This document shows positions 26,897 through 36,261 of a stretch of 63,369 nucleotides of DNA, in pieces (within the stretch, counting starts at the first letter, position 1; the number at the start of each line of letters is the position of its first letter). Position numbers and translations under genes: made by a program. Origin of the DNA: an uncultured Verrucomicrobia subdivision 3 bacterium (lineage in GTDB: Bacteria; Verrucomicrobiota; Verrucomicrobiia; Limisphaerales; UBA11358). The stretch covers positions 1 to 63,369 of the forward strand of contig CAIRJF010000003.1 in assembly GCA_903878805.1 (NCBI GenBank). Direction: 5' to 3'. Under the pieces are notes generated by a model. It was not told the DNA's origin, did no database searches, and saw only the letters and a list, made by a program, of their open reading frames with translations.

Positions 26897-28227
26897 ATCT
26901 ACCAAACTTTTACTTTGCCGACCTGCCGCCGGAAGCGACGTTGTCCCCGACAATGATTGCAACGGCGTGCGACACGTTGAAACGTAATCGCGAAAAGTAT
27001 CTCTTGCCGAGCAAAACGGATGACATCATAAAAATCCTTTGTGAAATTGCGGCGGAATGGCTTTCACCAGAGAATAAATTTCGCAAGCTCGCGCTGGAAC
27101 TTGGCCCGTCGGAAACGGGGTTTTCCAAACCGATTTTGGAAAAAGGTCTGGATAATTTCTTCCGTCAATTCACGCTCGAAAACTTTCAAGCGCTGCTGGT
27201 GCAGGAACTTGGTCATGCAGAACGGCTGGATGGATTTGCCGACGGCGCCTCGGTGCGCGGGCCGGAACTACTCGTCCACGTTGCGGCGGGCAATATTCCC
27301 AATCCCACGTTGATGAGCCTGACGCTCGGTTTACTCACGCGGTCGGCACAGTTCGTAAAATGTGCGAGCGGCGCTTCATTCTTGCCAAGACTGTTCGCGC
27401 ATTCCCTCCGCGGACTGGATCCAAAACTTGGCGCGTGTCTGGAAATAGCGGAATGGCGCGGTGGTAATCACGAGTTGGAAACCGAACTGTTCGCTCACGC
27501 GGATTGTCTGACCGCGACGGGCAGTGATGCAACGCTCGCGACCATTCGCACGCGGCTGCCGGCGAGGGTGCGTTTTCTCGGCTACGGCCAGCGCGTGAGT
27601 TTTGGTTTTGTGGCGCGCGAAGTTTTGCGCGAGGAGGAAATTATTACAATAATTTCCAACGCGGCAGACGATGTGATTGCGTGGGATCAAAACGGCTGTC
27701 TTTCGCCACACGTCATCTATGTTGAAGAACGCGGCGCGGTGGAATCGGACGAATTTGCGAAGCGGCTGGCGATTGAATTGGCGAAACGCGAAACGACCGA
27801 ACCGCGCGGAATCATTTCTGTCGAAGAAGCGGCTTCGATTGCATCGCGGCGGGCGATTTACGAAACCATCGCCGCGCATCGTGCTGACGCAAAAATCTGG
27901 TCGAGTGAGAATTCAACCTCATGGACATTGGTGTTTGAGCACGATGTGAAATTTCGGTTTTCACCGCTAAACCGTTTTGTTTTTGTGAAGCCCGTGCCGG
28001 ATTTGAATGCGGTGCTACAAGGTGTGGATGAGATTCACGGCAAAGTCTCAACGGTCGGAATCGCCGCGCCGCCGGAAAAAACGAAGGATTTGGCGAAACA
28101 ATTCGGGCGCTGGGGCGTGACGCGGATTTGCCCGCTCGGTCAGATGCAAAAGCCGCCGCTGACGTGGCGTCACGATGGCCGTCCGGCGCTCGGCGACTTA
28201 ATCACTTGGACGGATTTTGAATTATGA
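26893..28227 (+). CDS. luxC: LuxC-like acyl-CoA/acyl-protein reductase
   Basis: 444 aa, aldehyde-dehydrogenase fold, NADPH-dependent reduction of the activated acyl group to aldehyde. [15 protein letters not shown] is the cofactor-binding turn, and the nucleophilic Cys is Cys269 in [16 protein letters not shown]. The C-terminus ends [21 protein letters not shown], as in LuxC. Overlaps luxE by 4 bp at the start and queD by 4 bp at the end, so all three are translated in series. Confidence 0.9.
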   Translation: MNLPNFYFADLPPEATLSPTMIATACDTLKRNREKYLLPSKTDDIIKILCEIAAEWLSPENKFRKLALELGPSETGFSKPILEKGLDNFFRQFTLENFQALLVQELGHAERLDGFADGASVRGPELLVHVAAGNIPNPTLMSLTLGLLTRSAQFVKCASGASFLPRLFAHSLRGLDPKLGACLEIAEWRGGNHELETELFAHADCLTATGSDATLATIRTRLPARVRFLGYGQRVSFGFVAREVLREEEIITIISNAADDVIAWDQNGCLSPHVIYVEERGAVESDEFAKRLAIELAKRETTEPRGIISVEEAASIASRRAIYETIAAHRADAKIWSSENSTSWTLVFEHDVKFRFSPLNRFVFVKPVPDLNAVLQGVDEIHGKVSTVGIAAPPEKTKDLAKQFGRWGVTRICPLGQMQKPPLTWRHDGRPALGDLITWTDFEL

Positions 28228-28586
28228 AAATGGAATTGCGAAAAACGTTTCAGTTCGAGGCGGCACATTTGTTGCCGCATTTACCGAAGCATCACAAATG
28301 TCGCCGGCTGCACGGCCACAGCTTTAGCGTGGAAATTGTAGTGGCGGGCGAGTGCGATAAAAAACTTGGTTGGCTGATGGATTACGCGGAGATTTCCGCC
28401 GCGTTCAAGCCGATTTGGGAAAAGCTCGACCATTATTATCTCAACAAAATTCCCGGCCTCGAAAATCCGACGAGCGAAGTCGTGGCGGTTTGGATCTGGA
28501 AAAAATTAAAACCGAAACTGCCGCTGCTTGCAGAAGTCGTCGTGGCCGAGACGTGCACGGCGCGGGCGGTGTATCGCGGGGAATGA
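28224..28586 (+). CDS. queD: QueD / 6-pyruvoyl-tetrahydropterin synthase family
   Basis: 120 aa, T-fold enzyme converting 7,8-dihydroneopterin triphosphate to 6-carboxy-tetrahydropterin in queuosine synthesis. Zn-binding His residues are in [10 protein letters not shown] and LHGHSF; the catalytic Cys is in [21 protein letters not shown] and [12 protein letters not shown] end the fold. 4-bp overlap with luxC; there is no metabolic link I can name. Confidence 0.92.
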   Translation: MKMELRKTFQFEAAHLLPHLPKHHKCRRLHGHSFSVEIVVAGECDKKLGWLMDYAEISAAFKPIWEKLDHYYLNKIPGLENPTSEVVAVWIWKKLKPKLPLLAEVVVAETCTARAVYRGE

Positions 28587-28762
28587 GGAGCCGGGCAAGC
28601 CTCAATGACTTTCGGCGCCTGTGCGGCGGCCGGGTTCATCTATTCTGGACGCCCGGTGGATTTTTAAGTAGCGTTTGGCAAAGCAGATTCGGCAAAACTT
28701 GCGATGCGTAGTTGAAAAAAACTCGTCGGCGTGGAAATTGAATTTGCCAATAAAGATTTAAG

Positions 28763-29470
28763 ATGGAACTGAAATTAATTCTCGAACCGCTGCTGTTTTC
28801 CGCCCAAAAACCGATGAGCGCGAAGGAGCTGCGCGACGTGCTGGCCAACGCCGCCACGGCGGAAGACGCGGACGATGCCGCCAAGCCCTACAAAAAAGTG
28901 AAGGAGGACGACGTGACCACTGCGCTGGAAGAACTCGCGCGTGAGCACGAGACCGCCGCGCGCACGTTCCGCCTCGTGTGCGTCGCGGGCGCGTGGCAGT
29001 TCGTTACGCAGCCGGAATTTGCGCCGTGGGTCAAGGCGCTCGTCGGCGTCAAAAACCGTCCGTCGCGGCTCTCGCAGGCGGCGCTGGAGACGCTCGCCAT
29101 CATCGCGTATCGCCAGCCGGTCACGCGCGCGGAAGTGGAGCAGGTGCGCGGCGTGAATATTGACGGCACGATGCAGACGATTCTCGAACGTGGCCTTGTC
29201 GTGCAGAGCGGTCGCGCGGAAGTGGTGGGTCGTCCGGCGCTTTATAGCACCACGCCGTCGTTTCTGGAATACTTTGGCTTGCGCGGCCTCGAAGATTTGC
29301 CCGCTGCGGATGAACTGCGGAGAATTCCCGTTGAACGCCCGCCTGCGCCGGTGACGGCGGATGCGGGTTTGGCGACGGTTCCGCCGGAGCAGCTTCAACT
29401 GAATGCGGAAGTGAAAATGCAGAATGAAGAAACGCCCGCCGCGCCAGCGGAAGGGCCAGGCGCAAATTAA
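28763..29470 (+). CDS. scpB: Segregation and condensation protein ScpB
   Basis: 235 aa, kleisin-associated winged-helix protein of the SMC-ScpAB complex for chromosome condensation. Signature ALETLAIIAYRQPVTRAEVEQVRGVN and GRPALYSTTPSFLEYFGLRGLEDLP. The N-terminal part is a little longer than usual, with an acidic/Lys-rich insert near residues 30-60, and the C-terminal 50 residues are a Pro/Ala/Glu tail. No scpA lies nearby. The 176 bp before it hold no gene. Confidence 0.95.
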   Translation: MELKLILEPLLFSAQKPMSAKELRDVLANAATAEDADDAAKPYKKVKEDDVTTALEELAREHETAARTFRLVCVAGAWQFVTQPEFAPWVKALVGVKNRPSRLSQAALETLAIIAYRQPVTRAEVEQVRGVNIDGTMQTILERGLVVQSGRAEVVGRPALYSTTPSFLEYFGLRGLEDLPAADELRRIPVERPPAPVTADAGLATVPPEQLQLNAEVKMQNEETPAAPAEGPGAN

Positions 29471-29478
29471 AATGTGAA

Positions 29479-29679
29479 ATGAACGACGGTCGGCAACGCG
29501 ATTGGTTCAAGACTTGGGTGCATTTTTTCTGCGGTTGTCTGATGGGTGGATTGCCGATGTTGTGGCAGAACCTTGATTGGATTTCAATTTTGGCGGCCGC
29601 GCTTTTCGTTGGTGTTCTGGCCGCAATTTATTTGGATAGATTTTGGGAGTGGTTTCTCAATTGGCGGAGTTGGTGGTAG
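29479..29679 (+). CDS. Small membrane protein
   Basis: 66 aa with two hydrophobic segments (WVHFFCGCLMGGLPML and ISILAAALFVGVLAAI) and an aromatic, basic C-terminus. Start 8 bp after scpB, so cotranscribed. No family recognised. Confidence 0.5.
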   Translation: MNDGRQRDWFKTWVHFFCGCLMGGLPMLWQNLDWISILAAALFVGVLAAIYLDRFWEWFLNWRSWW

Positions 29680-29747
29680 CGTTTTTCATTTGCAATCCGT
29701 TTTCAGCGGTGTCATCAATGGTTCGTTCTTTTAAGCCCAAACTTTTT

Positions 29748-30119
29748 ATGAAAACTCTTTTTCAAAAAATCTTCGTTTTGATTTTCGCCGGTTTATTTGT
29801 TGCCGGTTGCGCGCCGCAACGTCCGGTGGACGTCGCCCCGGCGCTGCCGGTCGCAGATGGTTCCGCGTATGGCGCACCCACGCAGCCGCCGCCGGAAAAT
29901 CAAAAGGAAATCAAGTCGCCGCCGCCCGGCTCGGCAGCACTCTGGTGGTATGTGCCCGGCCGTTGGGACTGGCGCGGCAAATGGGTCTGGGTGCAGGGCT
30001 TTTGGCGTCAGCGTCCGCATCCGGGTGATTACTGGGTGGAAGGCAAGTGGGAAAAGCAGGGCGACATTTACGTCTGGAAATCCGGCCACTGGAATTCCGA
30101 CGCAAATTTCGGCGCGTAA
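29748..30119 (+). CDS. YXWXXGXW-repeat lipoprotein
   Basis: 123 aa. The ATG at 29748 gives a lipoprotein signal with lipobox FVAGC. Residues about 25-60 are Pro-rich. The rest has repeated aromatic motifs: WWYVPGRW, WVWVQGFW, YWVEGKW, YVWKSGHW, the YXWXXGXW family. Such proteins are envelope components of unknown role. A longer frame from 29643 overlaps the preceding gene and is not used. Confidence 0.82.
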   Translation: MKTLFQKIFVLIFAGLFVAGCAPQRPVDVAPALPVADGSAYGAPTQPPPENQKEIKSPPPGSAALWWYVPGRWDWRGKWVWVQGFWRQRPHPGDYWVEGKWEKQGDIYVWKSGHWNSDANFGA

Positions 30120-30141
30120 CAAAATCCGCCGCCGAAAATTT

Positions 30142-31527
30142 TCAGGCGGCGACGGGTTCAGCAACTTCCGACCAGACCATTTTACCTCCGACGATGGTGG
30201 CGATAGTTTTACCCTTGAGTTTCCAGCCGAAGAACGGGTTGTTCCGGGATTTACTTGCGGAATCTTCGTGCTGATAAATCCATTCCTGTTCAGTGTCGAA
30301 CACCGTCACGTCTGCATCCGCGCCGACGCTCAAATTTCCTTTTTTCAAATTCAGCAAGCGCGCTGGATTTATGGTGAATTTCGCAATCATGTCCATCAGC
30401 GAAATCCGTTTTGTGTGGACAAGTTGCATCAGCGAGAGCGCGAGTTCCGTTTCGAGGCCGGTGATACCGAACGGGGCGTAGTCGAACTCGACCTCTTTTT
30501 CGTAATCGCAATGCGGCGCGTGGTCGCTGCACAAAATCTCAATCGTGCCGTCGGCCAGTCCTTCGAGAATCGCCTCGCGGTCGGCAGCGGAGCGGAGCGG
30601 GGGATTCATCTTGAAATTCGTGTCGTAGGTCGGCCATTCGGGAAGTGGCGAGTGGCGAGTGGCGAGTGGCGAGTAAAGATTTTTACCGTCGTCTGCCCAA
30701 AATTTTTCGCTGCCAGCCACGGCTGCGTCGGTGAGCGTGAAATGGTGCGGACACGCTTCGCCGGAAATTGAAACGCCGCGTTTCTTGGCTGCGCGTAAAA
30801 GTGCGACGCTGCCGGCCGCGCTCAAATGCTGGCAGTGAATTTTTGCGCCGGTGAGTTCCGCGAGCAGAATGTTGCGCGCGACAATCATTTCTTCGCCCGC
30901 CGCCGGCCAGCCGCGCAAACCGAGCGCGAGATTCCAATAGCCCTCGTGCATCACACCGTCGGTCACGAGCGAGTAATCCTGACAGTGATCGAAAATCGGC
31001 AGGTCGAACATCTTCGCGTATTCGCACGCGCGGCGCATGAGGTCGTTGTTCTGCACGCAATGGCCGTCGTCGGTGATCGCGACCGCGCCCGCTTTTTTCA
31101 AACCGCCGATGGGCGCGAGCTCCTCGCCCGCGATGTTTTTAGTAATCGCGCCGGTGACGAAAACATTGACCAAGCCTTCGCGTTCCGCGCGTTCGCGGAT
31201 GAGCGCGACGGTTCCGGCAGAGTCAATCGCGGGTGACGTGTTGGGCATGCAGACGACAGAAGTAAAACCGCCGCGCGCCGCCGCCGCCGTGCCGGAAGCG
31301 ATATTTTCTTTCGCCGTCTGGCCGGGTTCGCGGAAGTGGACGTGCAAATCAATCAGGCCGGGCGAAACAATTTTGCCAGTTGCGTCAAAAGTTTTCACGC
31401 CGGCGGGTGCAGAAAGTTTTTTGCCGACGGCGGAAATTTTGCCGTTGAGAATTAAAACGTCGGCGATGGCATCAAATTTATTGGCGGGATCAACCACGCG
31501 CCCGCCGGTGAGCAGCAGCGAATTCAC
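30142..31527 (-). CDS. pyrC: Dihydroorotase
   Basis: 461 aa, class I dihydroorotase of pyrimidine synthesis. Metal ligands: HVHFREPG (HxH), DHCQD, HCQHLSAAGSV, and the Asp in CSDHAPH. Between HHFTLTDAA and TNFKMNPPLRS there is an extra segment of about 35 residues not typical of the family; it contains a 4 x 7-bp tandem repeat that encodes YSPLATRHSPLP. Frame is intact. Complete and probably active. It is transcribed away from the tRNA gene. Confidence 0.95.
   Translation of the reverse strand: MNSLLLTGGRVVDPANKFDAIADVLILNGKISAVGKKLSAPAGVKTFDATGKIVSPGLIDLHVHFREPGQTAKENIASGTAAAARGGFTSVVCMPNTSPAIDSAGTVALIRERAEREGLVNVFVTGAITKNIAGEELAPIGGLKKAGAVAITDDGHCVQNNDLMRRACEYAKMFDLPIFDHCQDYSLVTDGVMHEGYWNLALGLRGWPAAGEEMIVARNILLAELTGAKIHCQHLSAAGSVALLRAAKKRGVSISGEACPHHFTLTDAAVAGSEKFWADDGKNLYSPLATRHSPLPEWPTYDTNFKMNPPLRSAADREAILEGLADGTIEILCSDHAPHCDYEKEVEFDYAPFGITGLETELALSLMQLVHTKRISLMDMIAKFTINPARLLNLKKGNLSVGADADVTVFDTEQEWIYQHEDSASKSRNNPFFGWKLKGKTIATIVGGKMVWSEVAEPVAA
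30644..30671. repeat. 4 x 7-bp tandem repeat inside pyrC
   Basis: Four perfect AGTGGCG units followed by a broken fifth. Unit length 7 is not a multiple of 3, so gain or loss of one unit would shift the pyrC frame. Confidence 0.85.
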
Positions 31528-31550
31528 GCGTTCACTCTAGCGGCGGCGGA

Positions 31551-31578
31551 TTGACAAGGCAAGCGCGGGCGTTATCAT
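31551..31578 (+). promoter_or_regulatory. Sigma-70 promoter of tRNA-Gly
   Basis: TTGACA (31551-31556), 16-bp spacer, TATCAT (31573-31578), with the mature tRNA 5' end 10 bp downstream. The best promoter match in the window. Confidence 0.75.
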
Positions 31579-31587
31579 TTGCGCGTT

Positions 31588-31661
31588 GCGGGTGTAGTTC
31601 AATGGTAGAACGGCAGTTTTCCAAACTGCTCACGAGGGTTCGATTCCCTTCGCCCGCTCCA
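31588..31661 (+). tRNA. tRNA-Gly (TCC)
   Basis: Acceptor stem GCGGGTG pairs with CGCCCGC (one G-U), D-arm GTTCAATGGTAGAAC, anticodon stem GCAGT/ACTGC with loop TTTCCAA giving anticodon TCC, T-arm GAGGGTTCGATTCCCTTC, discriminator T and encoded CCA (31659-31661). Reads GGA/GGG codons. It has its own promoter upstream and abuts a truncated gene on its 3' side. Confidence 0.97.
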
Positions 31662-31688
31662 TTTGTTTTCAATTGTTGAAGAGCTACG

Positions 31689-33374
31689 GTGATGTTGTGC
31701 GATGCGCAGGGAAAATTGCTGGACGCGACGCAAAAGCGGATTGGTCTGCGCACGATGCAGGTGTTGGAGCAGACCAATTCCACGCCGATGCAGTTTGTAG
31801 TGAATGACGTGCCTTTTTTTGCCAAGGGCGCGGCTTGGATTCCGTCGGACGCGTTTCCCAACCGGACGAGCAAGGAAACCTTGCACCGTTTCATGGCCGA
31901 CGCGGTGGCGGTCAACATGAACACCCTGCGCTTTTGGGGCGGCGGCTATTACGAGGATGATGAACTGTTCGACGCCTGCGACGAACTCGGCATCTGCGTG
32001 TGGCTGGATTTCAAATTCGCCTGCTCGACCTATCCGGCTTACGATACAAATTTCTTGGCGAACGTCCGGCAGGAGGCCATCGAACAAGTAAAACGCCTCC
32101 GACATCATACCAGTATCGCGGTGTGGTGCGGCAATAATGAAATCTGGTATTTTCGGGGAGACGATAAATGGATTTGGGTGCCAAAAGATAAGATCGGTCA
32201 AAACGAGGCGTCGCTTGGCAAGATGAGCACGCCGGACTACAACCTTTTGTTCAAGGACACGATTGGCGGAGTCATGAAATCCCTCGCCCCGCAAGCTGCC
32301 TATGTCACCGGTTCGCCGGATTGCGGCGACGTGCATTTCTGGGATGTGTGGCATGGCGGCAAACCGTTTGACGTGTATCGCGACGTTCATGGTTTCATCA
32401 GCGAATTTGGTTTTCAATCCTTCGCCGTTCCCGCCACGGTGAACGCGTTCACCGCGCCGGAAGATCGCACGAATATTTATGCGCCGATGGTCAAGCACCA
32501 CGAACGTTCCGACCGTTCGTCCGTGGACTCTCCGGATGACGGCACGATTGGCACGGACATCATGATGAAAATCGTGCGAATGAATTTTCGCGAGCCGAAG
32601 GATTTTGAGAGCACGCTTTGGTTGAGCCAGATCAACCAGGCTTACGGCATCGAGTTCGCGGCGGAAGGCTGGCGGCGTGAAATGCCGCAGAGCATGGGCT
32701 GTTTCTATTGGCAATACAACGACAACTGGCCTTGCACCTCGTGGTCGTCGGTGGATTACTTTGGCCGCTGGAAGGCACTGCACTTTCGCGCGCGGCATTT
32801 TTACGCGCCGCTACTGGTGTCGGGTGATTTCAATCCAACCAACAACTCCGTGGCACTATGGTTGACTAGCGATGAACTCAAACCGGTTGCTGGAAAACTC
32901 ACTTGGCGCATCACGGATCTGGCCGGGGCAGAACTCCGCCACGGAAAACAAAGCGTCCAACTTGCGGCGCAAAAAAGTTCACGTGTCGGCGAACTTAAAC
33001 TGGACGACCTCGTGCAAAAACACGGCACGACCAATCTGCTGGTCTGGTTGTCATTTGATGTGAAAGGCGAGAGCATCTCACAAAACGCGGTGCTGCTGGC
33101 CAAACCGAGGGAACTCGAATTGCTTGAACCGGAGTTTGTGACGAGTGTTTCCGGTTCGGGAACGGATTATACCGTCAGCGTGAGCGTCAAACATCCCGCG
33201 CTGTGGGTCTGGCTAGACATCGCCGGTGCGGACGCGCGTCTGTCTGATAACTTTGCTCATCTTGCGCCTGATGCACCGATGCGGTTCGCCGTCAAACTTG
33301 CCCAGCCGATGACGAAAATAGATTTCGAGAACACCCTGAAAGTTCACAGCCTGTTTGACACCTATGCCAATTAG
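31689..33374 (+). CDS. 5'-truncated GH2 beta-mannosidase
   Basis: 561 aa, about two thirds of a normal 850-aa beta-mannosidase. Homology starts inside the Ig-like second domain (LCDAQGKLLDATQKRIGLRT); the N-terminal sugar-binding jelly roll and any signal peptide are missing. The TIM barrel is complete: acid/base Glu in WCGNNEIW and nucleophile Glu in GFISEFGFQSF. The break lies at 31662-31680, directly after tRNA-Gly, and an in-frame TGA (31677) precedes the GTG start. It may be translated, but correct folding and export are doubtful. First gene of a plus-strand sugar cluster. Confidence 0.85.
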   Translation: MMLCDAQGKLLDATQKRIGLRTMQVLEQTNSTPMQFVVNDVPFFAKGAAWIPSDAFPNRTSKETLHRFMADAVAVNMNTLRFWGGGYYEDDELFDACDELGICVWLDFKFACSTYPAYDTNFLANVRQEAIEQVKRLRHHTSIAVWCGNNEIWYFRGDDKWIWVPKDKIGQNEASLGKMSTPDYNLLFKDTIGGVMKSLAPQAAYVTGSPDCGDVHFWDVWHGGKPFDVYRDVHGFISEFGFQSFAVPATVNAFTAPEDRTNIYAPMVKHHERSDRSSVDSPDDGTIGTDIMMKIVRMNFREPKDFESTLWLSQINQAYGIEFAAEGWRREMPQSMGCFYWQYNDNWPCTSWSSVDYFGRWKALHFRARHFYAPLLVSGDFNPTNNSVALWLTSDELKPVAGKLTWRITDLAGAELRHGKQSVQLAAQKSSRVGELKLDDLVQKHGTTNLLVWLSFDVKGESISQNAVLLAKPRELELLEPEFVTSVSGSGTDYTVSVSVKHPALWVWLDIAGADARLSDNFAHLAPDAPMRFAVKLAQPMTKIDFENTLKVHSLFDTYAN

Positions 33375-33396
33375 GCCAGATAAAAAATCAGCCTTT

Positions 33397-34818
33397 ATGA
33401 AAGCCATCGCGACCATCGTCTTGTTGATTGCATTGGTGTCCGCACTGTCACAAGCCTTGGCTAGCGATGCTAAATCATCGGTTGAGATTTATGTGACGGC
33501 CAAAGCCACCGGGCAGCGGCTGGCAAAAATTGAAGAAGTAGAGCTGGCTGAGAGCGCGCCGTTGAGCGAAAAAGACCAATACATATTTGTAGATGCCTCA
33601 AAAACTTTTCAAACCATTTTAGGAATTGGCGGCGCGCTGACGGATGATGCCGCCGAAACTTTTTATAAGCTTCCAAAGGACAAGCAGCAGGAAATTCTGA
33701 CGAAATATTTTGATCCACAAAACGGCATTGGCTACACGCTGGGGCGGACTCATATTAACAGTTGCGATTATCCGAGTCAGGAAAGCTACACCTATGTCAA
33801 GGATGGCGACGCGCAACTGACCAGCTTCGACATTGCGCCCGATTTGAAGTATCGAATTCCTTTCATCAAGGAAGTGCTGGCGACCGCCGGGAGTAATAAT
33901 TTCACTTTGTTTGCGAGTCCCTGGAGTCCGCCGGCATGGATGAAGGACAACGACAACCTGCTTCACGGCGGTAAGTTGAAGCCGGAATTTTACGAGTCAT
34001 GGGCGCGCTATTTCGGAAAGTTTATCAACGCCTATGAAAAGGCGGGCGTTCCCATCTGGGGCGTGACGGTCCAGAACGAACCGATGTCGGCGCAAAAGTG
34101 GGAATCTTGTGTTTATACCGCCGAGGAAGAGCGCGATTTTGTCAAAAATCATCTCGGTCCGATCTTGCTTCAAGATGGATTGAAGGACAAAAAAATTATC
34201 ATCTGGGATCACAATCGCAATTTCATGTATCAGTTTGCCTCGGTGATTTTGGATGATCCGGCGGCGGCGAAATATGTCTGGGGCGTGGGCTACCACTGGT
34301 ATGTGGGGGATAATTTTGAGAACGTCAAACGCGTCCACGAAGCCTATCCAAAAACTCACCTGCTATTTACTGAAGGTTGTAACTATCCTTTTGAATTCGG
34401 CAAAATCAACGACTGGCAATGGGGCGAGCTTTACGGCAAATCCATGATCAATGATTTCAACAACGGCGCTGAAGGCTGGACAGATTGGAATGTCCTGTTG
34501 GATGAGCAGGGCGCGGGCAATCATCTCTATGCTCCCATCCATGCCGATGTGAAAACCGGGGAATTGTTTTACATGAATTCCTATTTCTATATCGGCCAGT
34601 TTTCAAAATTCATCCGGCCCGGAGCAAAACGAATCATCAGTTCTTCCACCACCGACAAACTGATGACAACCGCGTTTTTGAATCCTGACAGGAAAATTGC
34701 CGTCGTTGTGTTGAACTTGTCTGATTCTCCGGAATCGTTCAATCTGTGTCTTAACAGTCAAAGTGTAAAGGCCACCAGTCCGGCGCATTCCATCATCACG
34801 CTGGTGAAAGAACAATGA
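33397..34818 (+). CDS. Exported GH30 glucosylceramidase-like glycosidase
   Basis: 473 aa. The ATG at 33397 starts a signal peptide (IATIVLLIALVSALSQALA). Clan-A barrel with acid/base Glu in GVTVQNEP and nucleophile Glu in LLFTEGCN, both GH30 marks; the barrel opens with GIGGALTDDAAETFY. A small beta-domain forms the end. Likely cleaves beta-glucosidic or beta-xylosidic bonds in the periplasm or outside. 22 bp after the truncated GH2 and 32 bp before the transporter, so one operon for glycan use. Confidence 0.93.
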   Translation: MKAIATIVLLIALVSALSQALASDAKSSVEIYVTAKATGQRLAKIEEVELAESAPLSEKDQYIFVDASKTFQTILGIGGALTDDAAETFYKLPKDKQQEILTKYFDPQNGIGYTLGRTHINSCDYPSQESYTYVKDGDAQLTSFDIAPDLKYRIPFIKEVLATAGSNNFTLFASPWSPPAWMKDNDNLLHGGKLKPEFYESWARYFGKFINAYEKAGVPIWGVTVQNEPMSAQKWESCVYTAEEERDFVKNHLGPILLQDGLKDKKIIIWDHNRNFMYQFASVILDDPAAAKYVWGVGYHWYVGDNFENVKRVHEAYPKTHLLFTEGCNYPFEFGKINDWQWGELYGKSMINDFNNGAEGWTDWNVLLDEQGAGNHLYAPIHADVKTGELFYMNSYFYIGQFSKFIRPGAKRIISSSTTDKLMTTAFLNPDRKIAVVVLNLSDSPESFNLCLNSQSVKATSPAHSIITLVKEQ

Positions 34819-34850
34819 ACCAGTCCCCAAACTAAATTCAAATCAATATT

Positions 34851-36260
34851 ATGGCAGCGATCAGCACCAGCAGCACCAACCAAACCTCCACTGGCAACGG
34901 CGCGAATTATCGCGGCTCGTTTGCCATCATGACCTCGCTCTTTTTTCTGTGGGGCTTCATGACGGTTTTCAACGACATCTTAATACCGCGATTCAAGGAT
35001 GCGTTCACGTTGAGTTACTTTCAGGCGATGCTCGTGCAGTTCGCGTTTTTCGGCGCATACTTCATCGGCTCGCTAATTTATTTTATCATCTCGATTACGA
35101 CCGGCGATCCGATTGCGAAAATTGGTTACAAAAACGGCGTCGTCATCGGCCTGCTGATTTCCGCCACCGGCAGTGGGATTTTCTGGCCGGCGGCGAGTGC
35201 CGCGTCGTATCCGATGTTTCTCGCGGGCTTGTTTGTCGTCGGCCTCGGCTTTGCGATGCTGCAAATCGCGGCCAATCCCTACGTCACCATTCTCGGTCCG
35301 GAAAAAACCGCATCATCCCGACTGAATCTCGCGCAGGCGTTCAATTCCGTCGGCACGACCATCGGGCCGCTCATCGGCGGCTATCTCATTTTCCAATACT
35401 TCAACAAGACCGGCGTTCACGGCGCAGACTCGGTGAAAGTTCCCTATCTTGCGTTCACGATTATTTTTGCGTTGCTCGCGCTGATTTTCTTTTTCATCCA
35501 TTTGCCGCACATCGGCGAGGGCAAGATTGAGCGCGGTGCGGGCGCGTTAAAACATCCGCACGTCGTCCTCGGCATCCTCGCCATCTTCATGTATGTCGGC
35601 GGCGAAGTTTCCGTCGGCAGTTCCATCATCAATTTCCTCGGCCAAAAAAATGTCGCAGGACTCGATCCCGTCGAGGCGAGCAAATACGTCTCGCTGTTCT
35701 GGGGCGGAATGTTGATTGGCCGTTTCATGGGCGCGGTGGAATTAAGTGAAATGAAAAAATTCAACAAGCAGATTTTTCTCGCCGCCATTCCATTCGCTGC
35801 GTTTTTGATTTTGTGGGCGTTGCGCGGCTGGGATGTCGTGCAATGTTACCTGCCGTTTCTTGTGCTATGCTGGGCACTATTCCAATTTGGCAAGGCGCTC
35901 GCGGGTCGCACGCTGATGATTTTCGGGCTGACCATCGTGGCTTTGCTGCTCGCGGCAATTCTCGTCGGCGGCAAGACGGCGATGTGGTGCGTCATTGGCG
36001 TGGGTTTGTTCACCTCGATAGGCTGGCCCAACATTTTCTCCCTCGCGCTCGATGGCATGGGCGTCCACAAAAGCCAGGTGTCGTCGCTGCTGGTGATGGC
36101 GATTCTCGGCGGCGCGATTCTGCCACCGGTGCAAGGCTACATCGCCGACGTGACCAAGAATCTTCAAATCTCTTTCATCGTGCCGCTCATTGCCTACGCC
36201 TACATAGCGTTCTACGGTGGGATAGGTTGCAAGATGGGACGAAAAAACACCGCCAGCTAA
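34851..36260 (+). CDS. FucP-like sugar:H+ symporter
   Basis: 469 aa MFS protein, about 12 spans, of the fucose/glucose-galactose permease (FGHS) group. After a short polar N-terminus the first span reads SLFFLWGFMTVFNDILIPRFKD, the family hallmark. LGFAMLQIAANPYVTILGPE and SSRLNLAQAFNSVGTTIGPLIGG are typical too. It would take up the sugars released by the GH2/GH30 enzymes. Ends 1 bp before the PSD1 start. Confidence 0.95.
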   Translation: MAAISTSSTNQTSTGNGANYRGSFAIMTSLFFLWGFMTVFNDILIPRFKDAFTLSYFQAMLVQFAFFGAYFIGSLIYFIISITTGDPIAKIGYKNGVVIGLLISATGSGIFWPAASAASYPMFLAGLFVVGLGFAMLQIAANPYVTILGPEKTASSRLNLAQAFNSVGTTIGPLIGGYLIFQYFNKTGVHGADSVKVPYLAFTIIFALLALIFFFIHLPHIGEGKIERGAGALKHPHVVLGILAIFMYVGGEVSVGSSIINFLGQKNVAGLDPVEASKYVSLFWGGMLIGRFMGAVELSEMKKFNKQIFLAAIPFAAFLILWALRGWDVVQCYLPFLVLCWALFQFGKALAGRTLMIFGLTIVALLLAAILVGGKTAMWCVIGVGLFTSIGWPNIFSLALDGMGVHKSQVSSLLVMAILGGAILPPVQGYIADVTKNLQISFIVPLIAYAYIAFYGGIGCKMGRKNTAS

Positions 36261-36261
36261 T

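Noticed and set aside
25832-28227. Bioluminescence operon
   Set aside because: Only luxE and luxC are present, without luxA, luxB or luxD, so light production is not supported.
31599-32798. 399-codon minus-strand ORF over tRNA-Gly and GH2
   Set aside because: It would run through a tRNA gene and the GH2 barrel; an artefact.
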